A stretch of DNA of 64,000 nt from Iodobacter ciconiae (GTDB lineage: Bacteria; Pseudomonadota; Gammaproteobacteria; Burkholderiales; Chitinibacteraceae), in NCBI RefSeq assembly GCF_003952345.1, contig NZ_CP034433.1:3596001-3660000 (forward strand). The letters run 5' to 3'. Position 1 is the stretch's first letter, and the number at the start of each line of letters is the position of its first letter. Shown here in pieces: positions 18,516 to 29,783 of the stretch. Under the pieces are notes generated by a model, which saw only the letters and a list, made by a program, of their open reading frames with translations, ran no database searches and was not told the DNA's origin. A program made the position numbers and the translations under genes.

Positions 18516-18920
18516 ATGAAGATTATAAAATGGCTGGAGAGTATAAAACAGCTGCTAAAATTTGGTATTGTTGGCCTCGCGGCAACCGGCTTACATTTAT
18601 TGCTCGCATTGGTGTTGCTTTATTTTGGTGTTAATGTCTATCTGGCTAATTCGGGTGCTTTTCTGGGGGCATTTGTATTGTCATATATCGGGCATAATTA
18701 CTGGACTTTTTCGATGTCCAGCTGGCACCCCGGCACACTGCTTAAATCTTTTCTGCTCGCAAGTATCGGCTTTTTAACCAATAATATTTTACTGACTTTC
18801 TTGTTGAAAATAGCGATGTTCAACGAAGGGATGGCTTTATTTTTTTCCCTATTGCTTGTGCCGTTATTGAGCTATTTTGGCAGCCGTATATGGGTATTTA
18901 AAAAAAATAAATTACTCTAA
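18516..18920 (+). CDS. GtrA-family membrane protein (putative lipid-linked sugar flippase)
   Basis: A 134-residue protein with four membrane helices and the family signature FGIVGLAATGLHLLLALVLL near the N-terminus, GAFVLSYIGHNYWTF in the middle and SYFGSRIWVFKK at the end. GtrA proteins are thought to flip the GtrB product across the inner membrane. It starts 12 bases after gtrB, so co-transcription is likely. Confidence 0.88.
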   Translation: MKIIKWLESIKQLLKFGIVGLAATGLHLLLALVLLYFGVNVYLANSGAFLGAFVLSYIGHNYWTFSMSSWHPGTLLKSFLLASIGFLTNNILLTFLLKIAMFNEGMALFFSLLLVPLLSYFGSRIWVFKKNKLL

Positions 18921-18959
18921 AAAAAGATCCGCCCCAATTAAAGTAATGGCTTCTGAAAA

Positions 18960-18995
18960 AATAAATGGTGATCGAAATAACGACCACCATTTATT
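18960..18995. terminator. inverted repeat between gtrA and rng, possible two-way terminator
   Basis: AATAAATGGTG (18960-18970) pairs with CACCATTTATT (18985-18995), with a 14-base loop. It lies between converging genes. The tail is only weakly T-rich, hence the modest confidence. Confidence 0.45.
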
Positions 18996-19040
18996 ATTCG
19001 GTATGCTTAAATCATTCAGCTTTAAGTGTTTTAAGTTTTG

Positions 19041-20495
19041 CTACACCAATACCACGTCAAATAATTCCTGAGTGTAGGCACTTTCTACCTGCAGGTAGAT
19101 GGGTTTTTTGATGAAGTCGGCCAGCTGGGCCAGATTGGCTGATTCTTCATCCAGAAACATATCAATTACGCTTTGCGAGGCGAGGATTCGATATTCTTTG
19201 GCGTTGAACTGGCGGGCTTCGCGCAGGATTTCACGCAGGATTTCGTAGCAAATGGTTTGCGCCGTTTTGATTTCGCCGCGCCCCTGGCAGGTGGGGCAGG
19301 TCTGGCACAGCACATGTGCCAGTGATTCGCGGGTGCGTTTTCTTGTGATTTCAACGAGGCCCAGGCTGGTAAACGGGCTGACCGTAACCTTGGTGCGGTC
19401 ACGGCCCATGGCTTTTTTAAGCTCATCCATGACGGCTGTTTTGTGTTCTTCATTATCCATATCGATAAAATCGACGATGATAATGCCGCCTAAATTACGC
19501 AAGCGCAGCTGGCGGGCAATAACCTGAGTGGCTTCCAGATTGGTTTTAAATATGGTGTCGTCAAAGGAGCGTGTGCCGACAAAGCCGCCGGTATTCACAT
19601 CCACGGTGGTCATGGCTTCGGTTTGATCGATAATTAAATAGCCACCAAATTTAAGATCCACACGGCGAACCATTGCTAGCTCGATTTCGTTTTCTACGGC
19701 AAACAATTCAAACAGCGGCCGCTCACCGGCGTAGTGCTTTACTCTGGGCAGCACATCGGAGACAAAGGCGGCTGCAAATTCGCTCATTTTGACGAAATTT
19801 TCGCGGGAATCGACTAGTACTTCTTCGGTTTCGGTATTTACCATATCGCGCAAAACACGTAATTGCAGCGATAAATCCTGGAATAACAACGATCTGGCAG
19901 GCAGGGTGATTGATTTTTGCTGGATGTCGGCCCAGATTTTATCCAGATAGTTGATGTCTGCGCTTAGCTCTTCATCTGTGGCGTGTTCGGCCGAGGTGCG
20001 GATGATATAGCCCTGATGCTTTGATTCGGTGAGTAGTGATTCAAGGCGCTTTTTGAGCTGATTGCGCTCACCATCTTTGTCGATACGCTGGCTGATGCCG
20101 ATATGTTTTTCTTGCGGCAGAAAGACTAAAAATCGCCCTGCAATGCTGATTTGCGTTGACAGGCGCGCGCCTTTGCTGCCGATAGGATCTTTGGCAACCT
20201 GCACCAGCACGGGCTGGCCCTCGTGCACGATGCGCTCGATTCTTTGTACTTCGTTAGGGTGCTGGCGTTGCTCGATTACATCGGCAATATGTAAAAAAGC
20301 GGCGCGTTCCAGGCCAATTTCGATAAAGGCGCTTTGCATGCCAGGCAGTACGCGCTTTACTACGCCCAGATAAATATTGCCAACCAGGCCACGGTGGGCT
20401 GATCGCTCTATATGAATATCCTGAACCACACCATCTTCAACGGTGGCCACGCGGGTTTCTTGTGGGGTGATGTTGACGAGGATTTGTTCTTTCAT
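19041..20495 (-). CDS. rng: ribonuclease G
   Basis: A 484-residue endoribonuclease of the RNase E/G family that matures the 5' end of 16S rRNA and trims mRNAs. It opens with MKEQILVNITPQETRVATVE, followed by the S1 RNA-binding part (GNIYLGVVKRVLPGMQSAFI, residues 40-60). The catalytic region has TTVDVNTGGFVG and IIIVDFIDMDNEEHK with the metal-binding Asp residues, and the zinc-link CPTCQGRG. Its length matches E. coli RNase G (489), with no RNase E-type scaffold tail. Usual neighbours such as maf are absent; holA lies 266 bases upstream. Confidence 0.95.
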   Translation of the reverse strand: MKEQILVNITPQETRVATVEDGVVQDIHIERSAHRGLVGNIYLGVVKRVLPGMQSAFIEIGLERAAFLHIADVIEQRQHPNEVQRIERIVHEGQPVLVQVAKDPIGSKGARLSTQISIAGRFLVFLPQEKHIGISQRIDKDGERNQLKKRLESLLTESKHQGYIIRTSAEHATDEELSADINYLDKIWADIQQKSITLPARSLLFQDLSLQLRVLRDMVNTETEEVLVDSRENFVKMSEFAAAFVSDVLPRVKHYAGERPLFELFAVENEIELAMVRRVDLKFGGYLIIDQTEAMTTVDVNTGGFVGTRSFDDTIFKTNLEATQVIARQLRLRNLGGIIIVDFIDMDNEEHKTAVMDELKKAMGRDRTKVTVSPFTSLGLVEITRKRTRESLAHVLCQTCPTCQGRGEIKTAQTICYEILREILREARQFNAKEYRILASQSVIDMFLDEESANLAQLADFIKKPIYLQVESAYTQELFDVVLV

Positions 20496-20761
20496 TGGGG
20501 GCCCTGTTTTTATATGTTTGGATGGGTCAGCAGCGGGTGGTGTTGAGCTTAATATAGTGCGGGTGAAATCCGTTGTTGTTCAAAAAGGCGTATTCATAAA
20601 TTTTATTTGCTGCGAAGCCATAAGCTTAGAGCCCCCCTCAGCCCGCTTGTTCGGAGCTCAGTGTGCTTTTGGCGGGTGAAAGCGCTCATACAGAGCGCCG
20701 GGTCATTGCATATTTGCTTGTTTATTGCCAGCCCAAAGGATTGCCATCGGCCCTGTCCGTA

Positions 20762-21763
20762 TTATTTTTTTCTTAATAGCGGCATGCACATCACCATGAG
20801 TTCATCCCATACTTCGCCCTTGGCAACACCTTTATTCATTTGATCGATCAGGGCGGCGTGGGCGAGGGCGGTTTTTAGCTGGGCGGCTTTGACACGGGCA
20901 AGCGCAGGTTCGATTAGTTTTTGCTTTTCGCCCCAGATACGCAGCTCTTTAAATAGTTGTGCAGTTGGTGTGCCACGCTGTTTGCCCAGCCCCAGGCGAT
21001 ACAGGGTGCGGATTTCCTCTGCCAGCGACCAAAGTACCAAGTGCGGCGCTTCGCCTTCGGCCCGCAGGCCAGCCAGCATGCGGGCAAAACGGGTGGCGTC
21101 CCCTGTGAGCAAAGCTGCACCCAGCTGAAATACATCGTAGCGTGCTACATTGGCAACGCTGGCTTGCAGATCACTGATGCTGATTTCGCCGGCAGGGTGC
21201 AGCAGGGCGAGCTTTTGAATTTCCTGGAAGGCGGCCAGTAAATTGCCCTCAACCCTGTCGGCCAGAAATTGCAGTGCCTCGGGGGCGAGTTTTTGCTGCT
21301 GGCTGGCAAGTCGCGCGACTATCCATTCGGGTAGCTGGCGGTGTTCGATGTTTTTGGCTTCCAGTACTTCGCCCTTGGCCGATAAGGCCTGAAACCACTT
21401 GCTGCTCTGGCCGGTTTTATCGAGCCTTGGGCAAGTCACCAGTGTGATGGTGTCCGGTGGTAATCGCTGGCAATAGGCTTCAATTGCCTTGCCGCCATCT
21501 ATGCCGGGCTTGCCGGTGCTGATGCGCAGTTCGATAAGTTTTTTATCTGAAAAGAGCGAAAAGGAATTGCCCTGCATTTCCAGCTCTGACCAGGAAAACC
21601 CCGGTTCGACCGTCAGCACTTCGCGCTCCAGATAGCCTGCGATCCGTGCGGCATCTCTGATTTGCTGTGCGGCTTCGAGCACCAGCAGGGTTTCGTCGCC
21701 ATGCAGAGTATAAAGCCCGGCGAGGCCTTTGCTAAGGTGGCGGGGGAGATCATCAGGGCGCAT
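20762..21763 (-). CDS. holA: DNA polymerase III subunit delta
   Basis: A 333-residue clamp-loader subunit that opens the beta clamp during chromosome replication. It begins MRPDDLPRHLSKGLAGLYTL with the typical GDETLLVLEAAQQIR stretch, then LFSDKKLIELRI and the C-terminal bundle with LWSLAEEIRTLY. Its length is usual for the family. It follows lptE at 27 bases and forms the conserved leuS-lptE-holA cluster, all on the minus strand. Confidence 0.94.
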   Translation of the reverse strand: MRPDDLPRHLSKGLAGLYTLHGDETLLVLEAAQQIRDAARIAGYLEREVLTVEPGFSWSELEMQGNSFSLFSDKKLIELRISTGKPGIDGGKAIEAYCQRLPPDTITLVTCPRLDKTGQSSKWFQALSAKGEVLEAKNIEHRQLPEWIVARLASQQQKLAPEALQFLADRVEGNLLAAFQEIQKLALLHPAGEISISDLQASVANVARYDVFQLGAALLTGDATRFARMLAGLRAEGEAPHLVLWSLAEEIRTLYRLGLGKQRGTPTAQLFKELRIWGEKQKLIEPALARVKAAQLKTALAHAALIDQMNKGVAKGEVWDELMVMCMPLLRKK

Positions 21764-21790
21764 GTTTAATCCTTCCGCTGATGATGCGAT

Positions 21791-22279
21791 TTATGGTGCA
21801 TCTTGCAATTTTGCCAGTGCGCTGATGCGGCGCAGAATTTGCTGGGCAGCGTCTTGCTGCATATCGGTAATTAAAAGCGATGCTTCTGCATCCTTACCCA
21901 GGCTATTGTTTTCGTCGTAGCTGTAATCGCGGTTGAGCTGCAATTTGCCGTTTTCAATTAGCTGACGCTCACCCACTTGAACACTGTAATTAATGCGGTA
22001 AAACAACCGGTATTCGCTAACGCGGCCCGCATTATTCACCGTGAGTACTTTTTGCTCGGTGCTTTCATTGATGACATTGATGACCACGGCGGCTTTGCTG
22101 CTGCTCAGTGTTACGCCCGGCAGAGTAGATAAGCTTTGCTTTAGCTGATGCGCTACACTGCTTTCCCCCAGCACAGAGGCCGTGGTGTAAGGAAACGTAC
22201 CGGGTCCTGTGCCGCGTAAATGAAAGCCGCAGCCTGTTAGCAGGCTAAACAGAAGCAAAGAGATAAAGGCTTTAAGCAT
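21791..22279 (-). CDS. lptE: LPS assembly lipoprotein LptE
   Basis: A 162-residue outer membrane lipoprotein that plugs the LptD barrel and helps insert LPS in the outer leaflet. The signal peptide ends in the lipobox LLTGC (Cys17), followed by the characteristic GFHLRGTGPGTFPY. The rest is a compact alpha/beta domain. It is placed between leuS (113-base gap) and holA, the order seen across Gram-negative bacteria. Confidence 0.93.
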   Translation of the reverse strand: MLKAFISLLLFSLLTGCGFHLRGTGPGTFPYTTASVLGESSVAHQLKQSLSTLPGVTLSSSKAAVVINVINESTEQKVLTVNNAGRVSEYRLFYRINYSVQVGERQLIENGKLQLNRDYSYDENNSLGKDAEASLLITDMQQDAAQQILRRISALAKLQDAP

Positions 22280-22392
22280 AGTTTTGCCTCATGTGGAAGC
22301 GGGCACAGTGCCCACTTCTGCATACGTTTTCTCCCCTCCTTCTATTGCGAAAACCAGCCTCGCAGGCAGAAGAGAGGGGCCGGGGGGGAGCC

Positions 22393-25014
<2,622 letters not shown>

Positions 25015-25335
25015 TCACAAAGTCGATGATTATATCCCGAAATGTTTGTCCTTCGGGTTTCGAAAGGCAGCCAGATATACGTTTAGTGCTTTTATTGGGC
25101 TGATTACTCATGCTGGCGGCTGTGGAAACGGGTACCTGCTGCGGGGGGTGCCGTGGTATAAAAAAACTGATGCTTCGGGTGCTGCTCGTTTTTGGTGATT
25201 GAATCCACGTCAGGGAGAATGGTATTTACAGCTGTCCGAAAGAAATCGTGCCGAATGAAAATGCTTGGTTACTAAGGCTATTAAATATTCAATGTATATT
25301 TTCATAGGTTTTATAAATATTTTAGAGATGGCTGT

Positions 25336-25785
25336 ATGATAAAATATAGCAACACAAGAAATCATAATTTAGAGCTGCTAATGAATTTAGGATTCATTCA
25401 ATATTCAAATACTACAGTTTTCTATAAAGATGGATTAAGTTTAATTTCACCCGCTGTAGCAAAAAACAAATCTGGTGGGTATTGGTTTGATTTACGTAAG
25501 GTTAACTTGGATAGGTTATCGTCTAGTGCATTTTTATTTGTTCGAATTGTCCCTGATTTTTTTGTGCTTGAGCCTTTAAATCAAGTTGATACTCTTGTAG
25601 CAACTGCTTTGATGGGTAATCGTCCGCATTCAGGTGATGTATGGGCTATTGGTATTGAATTAGAATTAGCAGAAATGGCTGCTCATTTATTTAATAAATC
25701 AGCTTCTCAAATTAAGTTGAAATGTAAATTGTTATCATTGGATGAAACAAAAATAGGCTTAAATTTACTAGGTAAATCTTTATAA
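25336..25785 (+). CDS. hypothetical protein, AT-rich orphan gene
   Basis: A 149-residue soluble protein that I do not recognise. It is clearly more AT-rich than its neighbours and keeps a protein-like mix: YWFDLRKVNLDRL, FLFVRIVPDFFVLEPLNQVD, then NRPHSGDVWAIGIELEL. The central strand-rich part resembles small nuclease- or helix-turn-helix-like domains only in a general way. It may start at ATG 25336 (AGAGATGGCTGT upstream, weak site) or slightly downstream. It lies inside the segment bounded by the 17-bp repeats, which suggests horizontal acquisition. Confidence 0.6.
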   Translation: MIKYSNTRNHNLELLMNLGFIQYSNTTVFYKDGLSLISPAVAKNKSGGYWFDLRKVNLDRLSSSAFLFVRIVPDFFVLEPLNQVDTLVATALMGNRPHSGDVWAIGIELELAEMAAHLFNKSASQIKLKCKLLSLDETKIGLNLLGKSL

Positions 25786-25895
25786 AAACACAGGCTGAGT
25801 TTTGTTAAAGCGGTTCCCTAGCTCAACTTTAAAACCTATGGAGCCACGTAATGGGATATTACTTATCACCCAAGGCCGTAACCCGCAATGTATTT

Positions 25896-25931
25896 GTAGG
25901 GTGCACTCAAAGCGAAGTGCAGTGCGCCGTG
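25896..25931. repeat. dispersed repeat with AAGCGAAG core, copy 1
   Basis: GGGTGCACTCAAAGCGAAGTGCAGTGCGCCG-like sequence. A diverged copy is at 52638-52670. It lies in the non-coding stretch 25786-26348, which otherwise holds no convincing gene; a 60-codon minus-strand frame over the repeat looks accidental. Confidence 0.6.
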
Positions 25932-26144
25932 TAAATTGGGCCCGGTCTATAATGTTCGACATTTTTTAAATTGTTAGCCCTGAGCTTAGCTGCCAATTAC
26001 CAGTACTAGTTTATTGCCTATAATCTTACTCGCATACTGAATTGCCAGTTAGGTCCGTAGCTAAGTTGCCTTATCGGGCTCGTAGTTTCGGCTCGTTGGC
26101 TTAGGGGTAGGAATTTCCCGCGTGGGACTTTCTTTCTATGAATA

Positions 26145-26161
26145 GCCGGAAATCCAGTTGT
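26145..26161. repeat. 17-bp direct repeat, copy 2
   Basis: Identical to the 17 bases beside the leuS start (24995-25011), in the same orientation. It marks the other edge of the presumed insert. Confidence 0.75.
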
Positions 26162-26348
26162 GCAAAGAAGGCCGCATCGCTTTGCCTATTTTTTGCTTTT
26201 TGGTGTGCTTTATCCGCCCTGTGAACGTGTTTTGTTTAAGCGGGCTGGCTTGGAGATAGGGGGATTTGTTTGAGTATTAAACTATATAAGTGCTGGCAAT
26301 AAGCAATACTGGCTTGATATTTAATTAAGCCAGTATTGCCTGTTTCAA

Positions 26349-26816
26349 TTAGCCATTCACTGCGGTTCTGGCTTTATCTTTGGTTGACCAAATGCGGTAA
26401 CGTAATTCCACGTCTTCAGGGACATAAATAACCATGGGCAATTTATCGTTATAGCGGTATAGCTCTTCCGAATTTATCGTAACAAAAGCCTGTTTTTTAG
26501 GTGCATTCGGAGGGCATGCCATCATGGTGCTGATGCCTGGCTCAATTTTTGGCAATACCCAATAATCATATCCCCAGCCCTGAGCGGTTTCTTTTTTTAA
26601 CTGGCCGCCCAGGCTTTTGGTATTGCAATTTACTTCCATCATTTTTCCAGGTAATAACTGCACCCGGTAAAATTCTGGGTTTTTAACTTTAGGCAGTTGA
26701 ATGACTTTGCGAACAAAGCCCGCTTCCGGCGCAGGAAATGCTTTCATCGGGTCTGGTGTTGCGGCAAAGGTGCTGGTGCAGGCAAGGGCGGTAAGGATAG
26801 CTAGCTTAAGTTTCAT
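26349..26816 (-). CDS. eco: ecotin, periplasmic serine protease inhibitor
   Basis: A 155-residue exported inhibitor of chymotrypsin-fold serine proteases such as trypsin and elastase. Signal peptide at residues 1-19 (ends TFAAT). It has the family's WGYDYWVLPK, the reactive loop STMMAC (96-101; by alignment with E. coli ecotin the P1 residue is Met98), a conserved disulfide pair Cys64-Cys101 spaced 37 residues as in E. coli, and the C-terminal dimer segment PMVIYVPEDVELRYRIW. It is monocistronic and probably protects the cell from host or competitor proteases. Confidence 0.92.
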   Translation of the reverse strand: MKLKLAILTALACTSTFAATPDPMKAFPAPEAGFVRKVIQLPKVKNPEFYRVQLLPGKMMEVNCNTKSLGGQLKKETAQGWGYDYWVLPKIEPGISTMMACPPNAPKKQAFVTINSEELYRYNDKLPMVIYVPEDVELRYRIWSTKDKARTAVNG

Positions 26817-27222
26817 CTGATTTTTCCTTCATCGTTTTGGTATGCAATCTGCAAGATGGGCCTAGTGGAGAGGGAATGATAAGGATGATATCTGTTAAAG
26901 AGTAGCAACTATTTACAGAAAATTAATAATGATGATTGTATTTTTTATGCGGGAAAATATTAATTAATATTAATTTTAACTGCTATATCTTCCGGCTTTA
27001 TTTTAGCTTATAGGATTGTGGTGAGATTAACATACTCACTTGTTATTACTCACCATACAAAAACAGCGTGTAGCTTTTAGGCAAAGCAATTTGGAAAAAA
27101 TAGATGCCCATGAAAAATACGGACAAAACCAGAGGTATCATTTCCAATGCGCTGATTTTTTCCATGCAACTTTGTGTTTTTTGTGGCTCAAGATTTGGTT
27201 TTCTGTGTGTACCGGTGTTTTT
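26817..27222. other. intergenic region upstream of ecotin
   Basis: About 400 AT-rich bases. The ecotin promoter must lie here. Short reading frames at 27040-27328 overlap the end of the truncated LysR gene and show no family likeness. Confidence 0.35.
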
Positions 27223-27680
27223 CTATTTTTTTATCCAGCCATCCCAAGCTGGTGGCTCGCTTATACGCGCGGCTAAAAAGTTAATAAAGCTGCGGATTTT
27301 GGCAGAGAGGTGGCGGTGGCTGGGGTAGAGGGCGTAGAGGGTGAGCTCTGGCGTGGCGTAATCGGGCAGCAGGATTTCCAGCACGCCTTGGCTTAAGTCT
27401 TCACCAATTAAAAAGCTAGGCTCACAAATAATGCCTTCCCCGGCAAGGGCGGCACGGCGCAGCAGATCGCCATTATTGACGCGAAAATGCCCGCCCACTT
27501 TTGCCGTGATATCGCCATCCGCTCCGCTAAAATCCCACTCGCCACGGCGGCTGCTATTGGTGTAAGTCAGGCAGTTATGGTTGGCTAAATCCGCCGGAGT
27601 AAGCGGGCGGCCATACCGGGCCAGATAGCTTGGCGCTGCCGCTGCGACAATACGATGGCTACGCAAGAAAGGAAGGTCTG
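27223..27680 (-). pseudogene. LysR-family regulator, truncated (C-terminal effector domain only)
   Basis: The reading frame covers only the C-terminal half of a LysR substrate-binding domain: LRSHRIVAAAAPSYLARYGR, then ADLANHNCLTYTNSSRRGEW, then LAGEGIICEPSFLIGEDL and LYPSHRHLSAKIRSFINFL. The DNA-binding helix-turn-helix and the first half (about 150 residues) are missing. The frame begins in a dispersed repeat at 27681-27719, which supplies the first residues, so the gene was cut at the repeat. It may once have regulated the adjacent FMN reductase gene. Confidence 0.8.
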
Positions 27681-27719
27681 GCGGGACGCCCGCACTTAAA
27701 TTAACGTGCCGGAGGCACA
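27681..27719. repeat. double-hairpin dispersed repeat, copy 1
   Basis: A GC-rich dyad (GCGGG/CCCGC), an AT spacer with AAATTAACGT, then GTGCC-GGA-GGCAC. A matching copy with the same three parts lies at 30932-30973. This copy joins the truncated LysR gene. Confidence 0.7.
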
Positions 27720-27738
27720 AAAAAGGGGCTGCGTAAGT

Positions 27739-28290
27739 TTATTTCTGTAATTGCTTAGTCCATTTCTGCAGCGCCACCATCTGGCCCGCTACATTTTTGC
27801 TGATGGCTTCATCAATCACATTGCCATTGGCATCAAAGCCACCCGCAAAGGCGTTGGCAAAGACTTCAGGTTTGGCAAGCGGATGCAGGTTTACAAACAC
27901 GCAGACCTGGCGCAAATGGTATTGCGAGCGGGAAGAACCCATGCCGCCTGCCGCACCTAAAATGGCGACAGGCTTGCCGTTGAGCGCCTTGTTATCGGCT
28001 TCGCGCGATGCCCAGTCAATCACGTTTTTAAGGGCAGGGGCCAGGGAGTAGTTGTATTCGGGGCAAGCGAGTACCAGCGCGTCGGCTGCCGCAATTTTAG
28101 CCAGCAGCTCAATTAGCACTGCAGGGCGATCATTTGCTGCAATATCACCGTTATAAAGAGGAATTGCTGAGATATCGACGATTTCTAATTCCATGCCGAC
28201 AGGTAAATTGGCTTTGGCACAGCGCAGCAGGCCGCTATTGGTTGATGCTTTACGTAAGCTGCCAGAAATTCCGATTGCTTTAATGGTCAT
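27739..28290 (-). CDS. NADPH-dependent FMN reductase family protein (quinone/chromate reductase-like)
   Basis: A 183-residue flavodoxin-fold oxidoreductase. The FMN phosphate loop is GSLRKASTNSGLLR near residue 10. CPEYNYSLAPALKNVIDWAS (about 80-100) is the signature of the YieF/ChrR/azoreductase-like family, and GGMGSSRSQYHLR lies near 118. It is likely a cytoplasmic NAD(P)H-dependent reductase of quinones or related compounds. It is next to a truncated LysR gene, a frequent partner of such reductases. Confidence 0.88.
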   Translation of the reverse strand: MTIKAIGISGSLRKASTNSGLLRCAKANLPVGMELEIVDISAIPLYNGDIAANDRPAVLIELLAKIAAADALVLACPEYNYSLAPALKNVIDWASREADNKALNGKPVAILGAAGGMGSSRSQYHLRQVCVFVNLHPLAKPEVFANAFAGGFDANGNVIDEAISKNVAGQMVALQKWTKQLQK

Positions 28291-28413
28291 CTATGGTGTC
28301 TCTTAAAAAGTATTGATCAGTGTCGTAATGCGTGTATTTTATACGCCAGCCCTCAGGCTGGCATCATATGGTACTGCCTGCCCTGGATGCGGGGTGAAGC
28401 CTGCTGGTTAAAT

Positions 28414-29652
28414 TTAAGGCGCAATATGGTTTTTATATAATTTATTGTATTCGGATTCGCCAAAATATTTAATATATTCCTGCGTGGCAAAGGCATCCAT
28501 AGTGCCGGAGATATAATCGGTAATCAGGCGGATTCTGTTTTCCTTGCCAACACGGTAGCGTAATTCGGCAGGGAATAATTGCAGGTCCGGATTATATTGC
28601 TCATCCGAATAAACCTGAAACAAGCCGCGAATAATATTTTCACCACGTTTTTCATATTGCAAAATGCTTTTCTTTTTAAGAATCATTTTAGATAAAACAT
28701 TTTTCAGGCCCGCTGCCAGCTTGGCGTGGTGCTGATAGCCAATTTCATCCACACCATTATTATTAACTACGGCAATATCTTTACACAGGGTGTTGATAAT
28801 GGTGGAAGTGAGCTCTTTAATAAAAATATAAGAGTATTCCTCAGAAGTGCGCATTAAATAAGCGTCCCCGGCTTCTTTCTGGCAGGCTTCAATAATCTCT
28901 TTAAAGGAGTCATAGGCATCGCTGTATTTATCACTGATTTTAAAAGCGTAAAGTAGCTCGCCCATATCCACCATATCGGCATTAATGGCGTCTTCTAAAT
29001 CATGCGCAGCATAGGCAATTTCATCTGCAATATCCATAATTTGCGCGTCTATGCTTTTGGTATCGGTAATATTGTTTTTATCTAATTGTTCTTTTAAAAA
29101 ACTATAATTATCATCGTAAAGAAATTTATTCGGGTTTTCTGCCGAGGTATGAAAATATTTAATCGTGCCCCAGATGGTGCGCAGGGTTAAATTAAGGCCG
29201 GAGTAATGAATACTTTTGGTTTCTAAATTATGCACAATTCTGAATGCCTGTGCATTACCTTCGTAGCCGCCTACTTCTTTAGACAGCGAATGCAAAATTC
29301 GCTCGCCGTGATGGCCAAATGGCGGATTGCCAATGTCATGAATCAGCGCACAGGTTTCGGTAACGGCAGGGTGCTTCAGGCCCAGATCCATGGCAATGCT
29401 GCGGGCGATTTGAGCTACTTCCAGGCTATGCGTCAGCCGGTTGCGGCTAAATTTGGTGTTGTTCACGCTAAGCAGCTGCATCTTGCCTTGCAGGCGGCGA
29501 AAGGACGAGCAATATAAAACGCGGGCGTAATCGCGCATATAGTTATCACGATCCCGGCCATCCATGCTCTTTTCGGCGTGGAAGCGGTAGGCCATTTTTT
29601 CGGCTTCATTCTCTTTATGCTGCGCAAATTCCAGTGTTTGGGCTGAGTACAT
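28414..29652 (-). CDS. dGTPase family HD-domain triphosphohydrolase
   Basis: A 412-residue HD-superfamily enzyme expected to cleave dGTP or other dNTPs to the nucleoside and triphosphate. It has RVLYCSSFRRLQGKMQ, then NRLTHSLEVAQIARSI with the first metal His near residue 75, and the HD pair with FGHHGE in ALIHDIGNPPFGHHGE (about 103-117); AHDLEDA carries the last metal Asp. ATG 29652 has AGGAG upstream. Its length is between the long enterobacterial Dgt (505) and shorter relatives, so I give no gene symbol. Confidence 0.85.
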   Translation of the reverse strand: MYSAQTLEFAQHKENEAEKMAYRFHAEKSMDGRDRDNYMRDYARVLYCSSFRRLQGKMQLLSVNNTKFSRNRLTHSLEVAQIARSIAMDLGLKHPAVTETCALIHDIGNPPFGHHGERILHSLSKEVGGYEGNAQAFRIVHNLETKSIHYSGLNLTLRTIWGTIKYFHTSAENPNKFLYDDNYSFLKEQLDKNNITDTKSIDAQIMDIADEIAYAAHDLEDAINADMVDMGELLYAFKISDKYSDAYDSFKEIIEACQKEAGDAYLMRTSEEYSYIFIKELTSTIINTLCKDIAVVNNNGVDEIGYQHHAKLAAGLKNVLSKMILKKKSILQYEKRGENIIRGLFQVYSDEQYNPDLQLFPAELRYRVGKENRIRLITDYISGTMDAFATQEYIKYFGESEYNKLYKNHIAP

Positions 29653-29783
29653 GGGGCTCCTAAAGTGGTGCAATCTCAGGCTGAGCATCAGCCGGGATGT
29701 CTGAATTTGTAGGGTGATGACAGCGTGTATATTTTTAGAGCCGAAGGCCTCTATCCCCAGCCAAGATTACCACGCTGTAACTG

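Noticed and set aside
26090-26130. Sequence resembling the 5' half of a eukaryote-type tRNA-Pro (GGCTCGTTGG then TAGGGGTA)
   Set aside because: No anticodon arm of proper pairing, no T arm and no closing acceptor strand follow, so it cannot fold as a tRNA; treated as chance likeness.
27040-27328. Two overlapping plus-strand frames rich in Phe and Trp
   Set aside because: They overlap the end of the truncated LysR gene, lack ribosome binding sites and match nothing recognisable.
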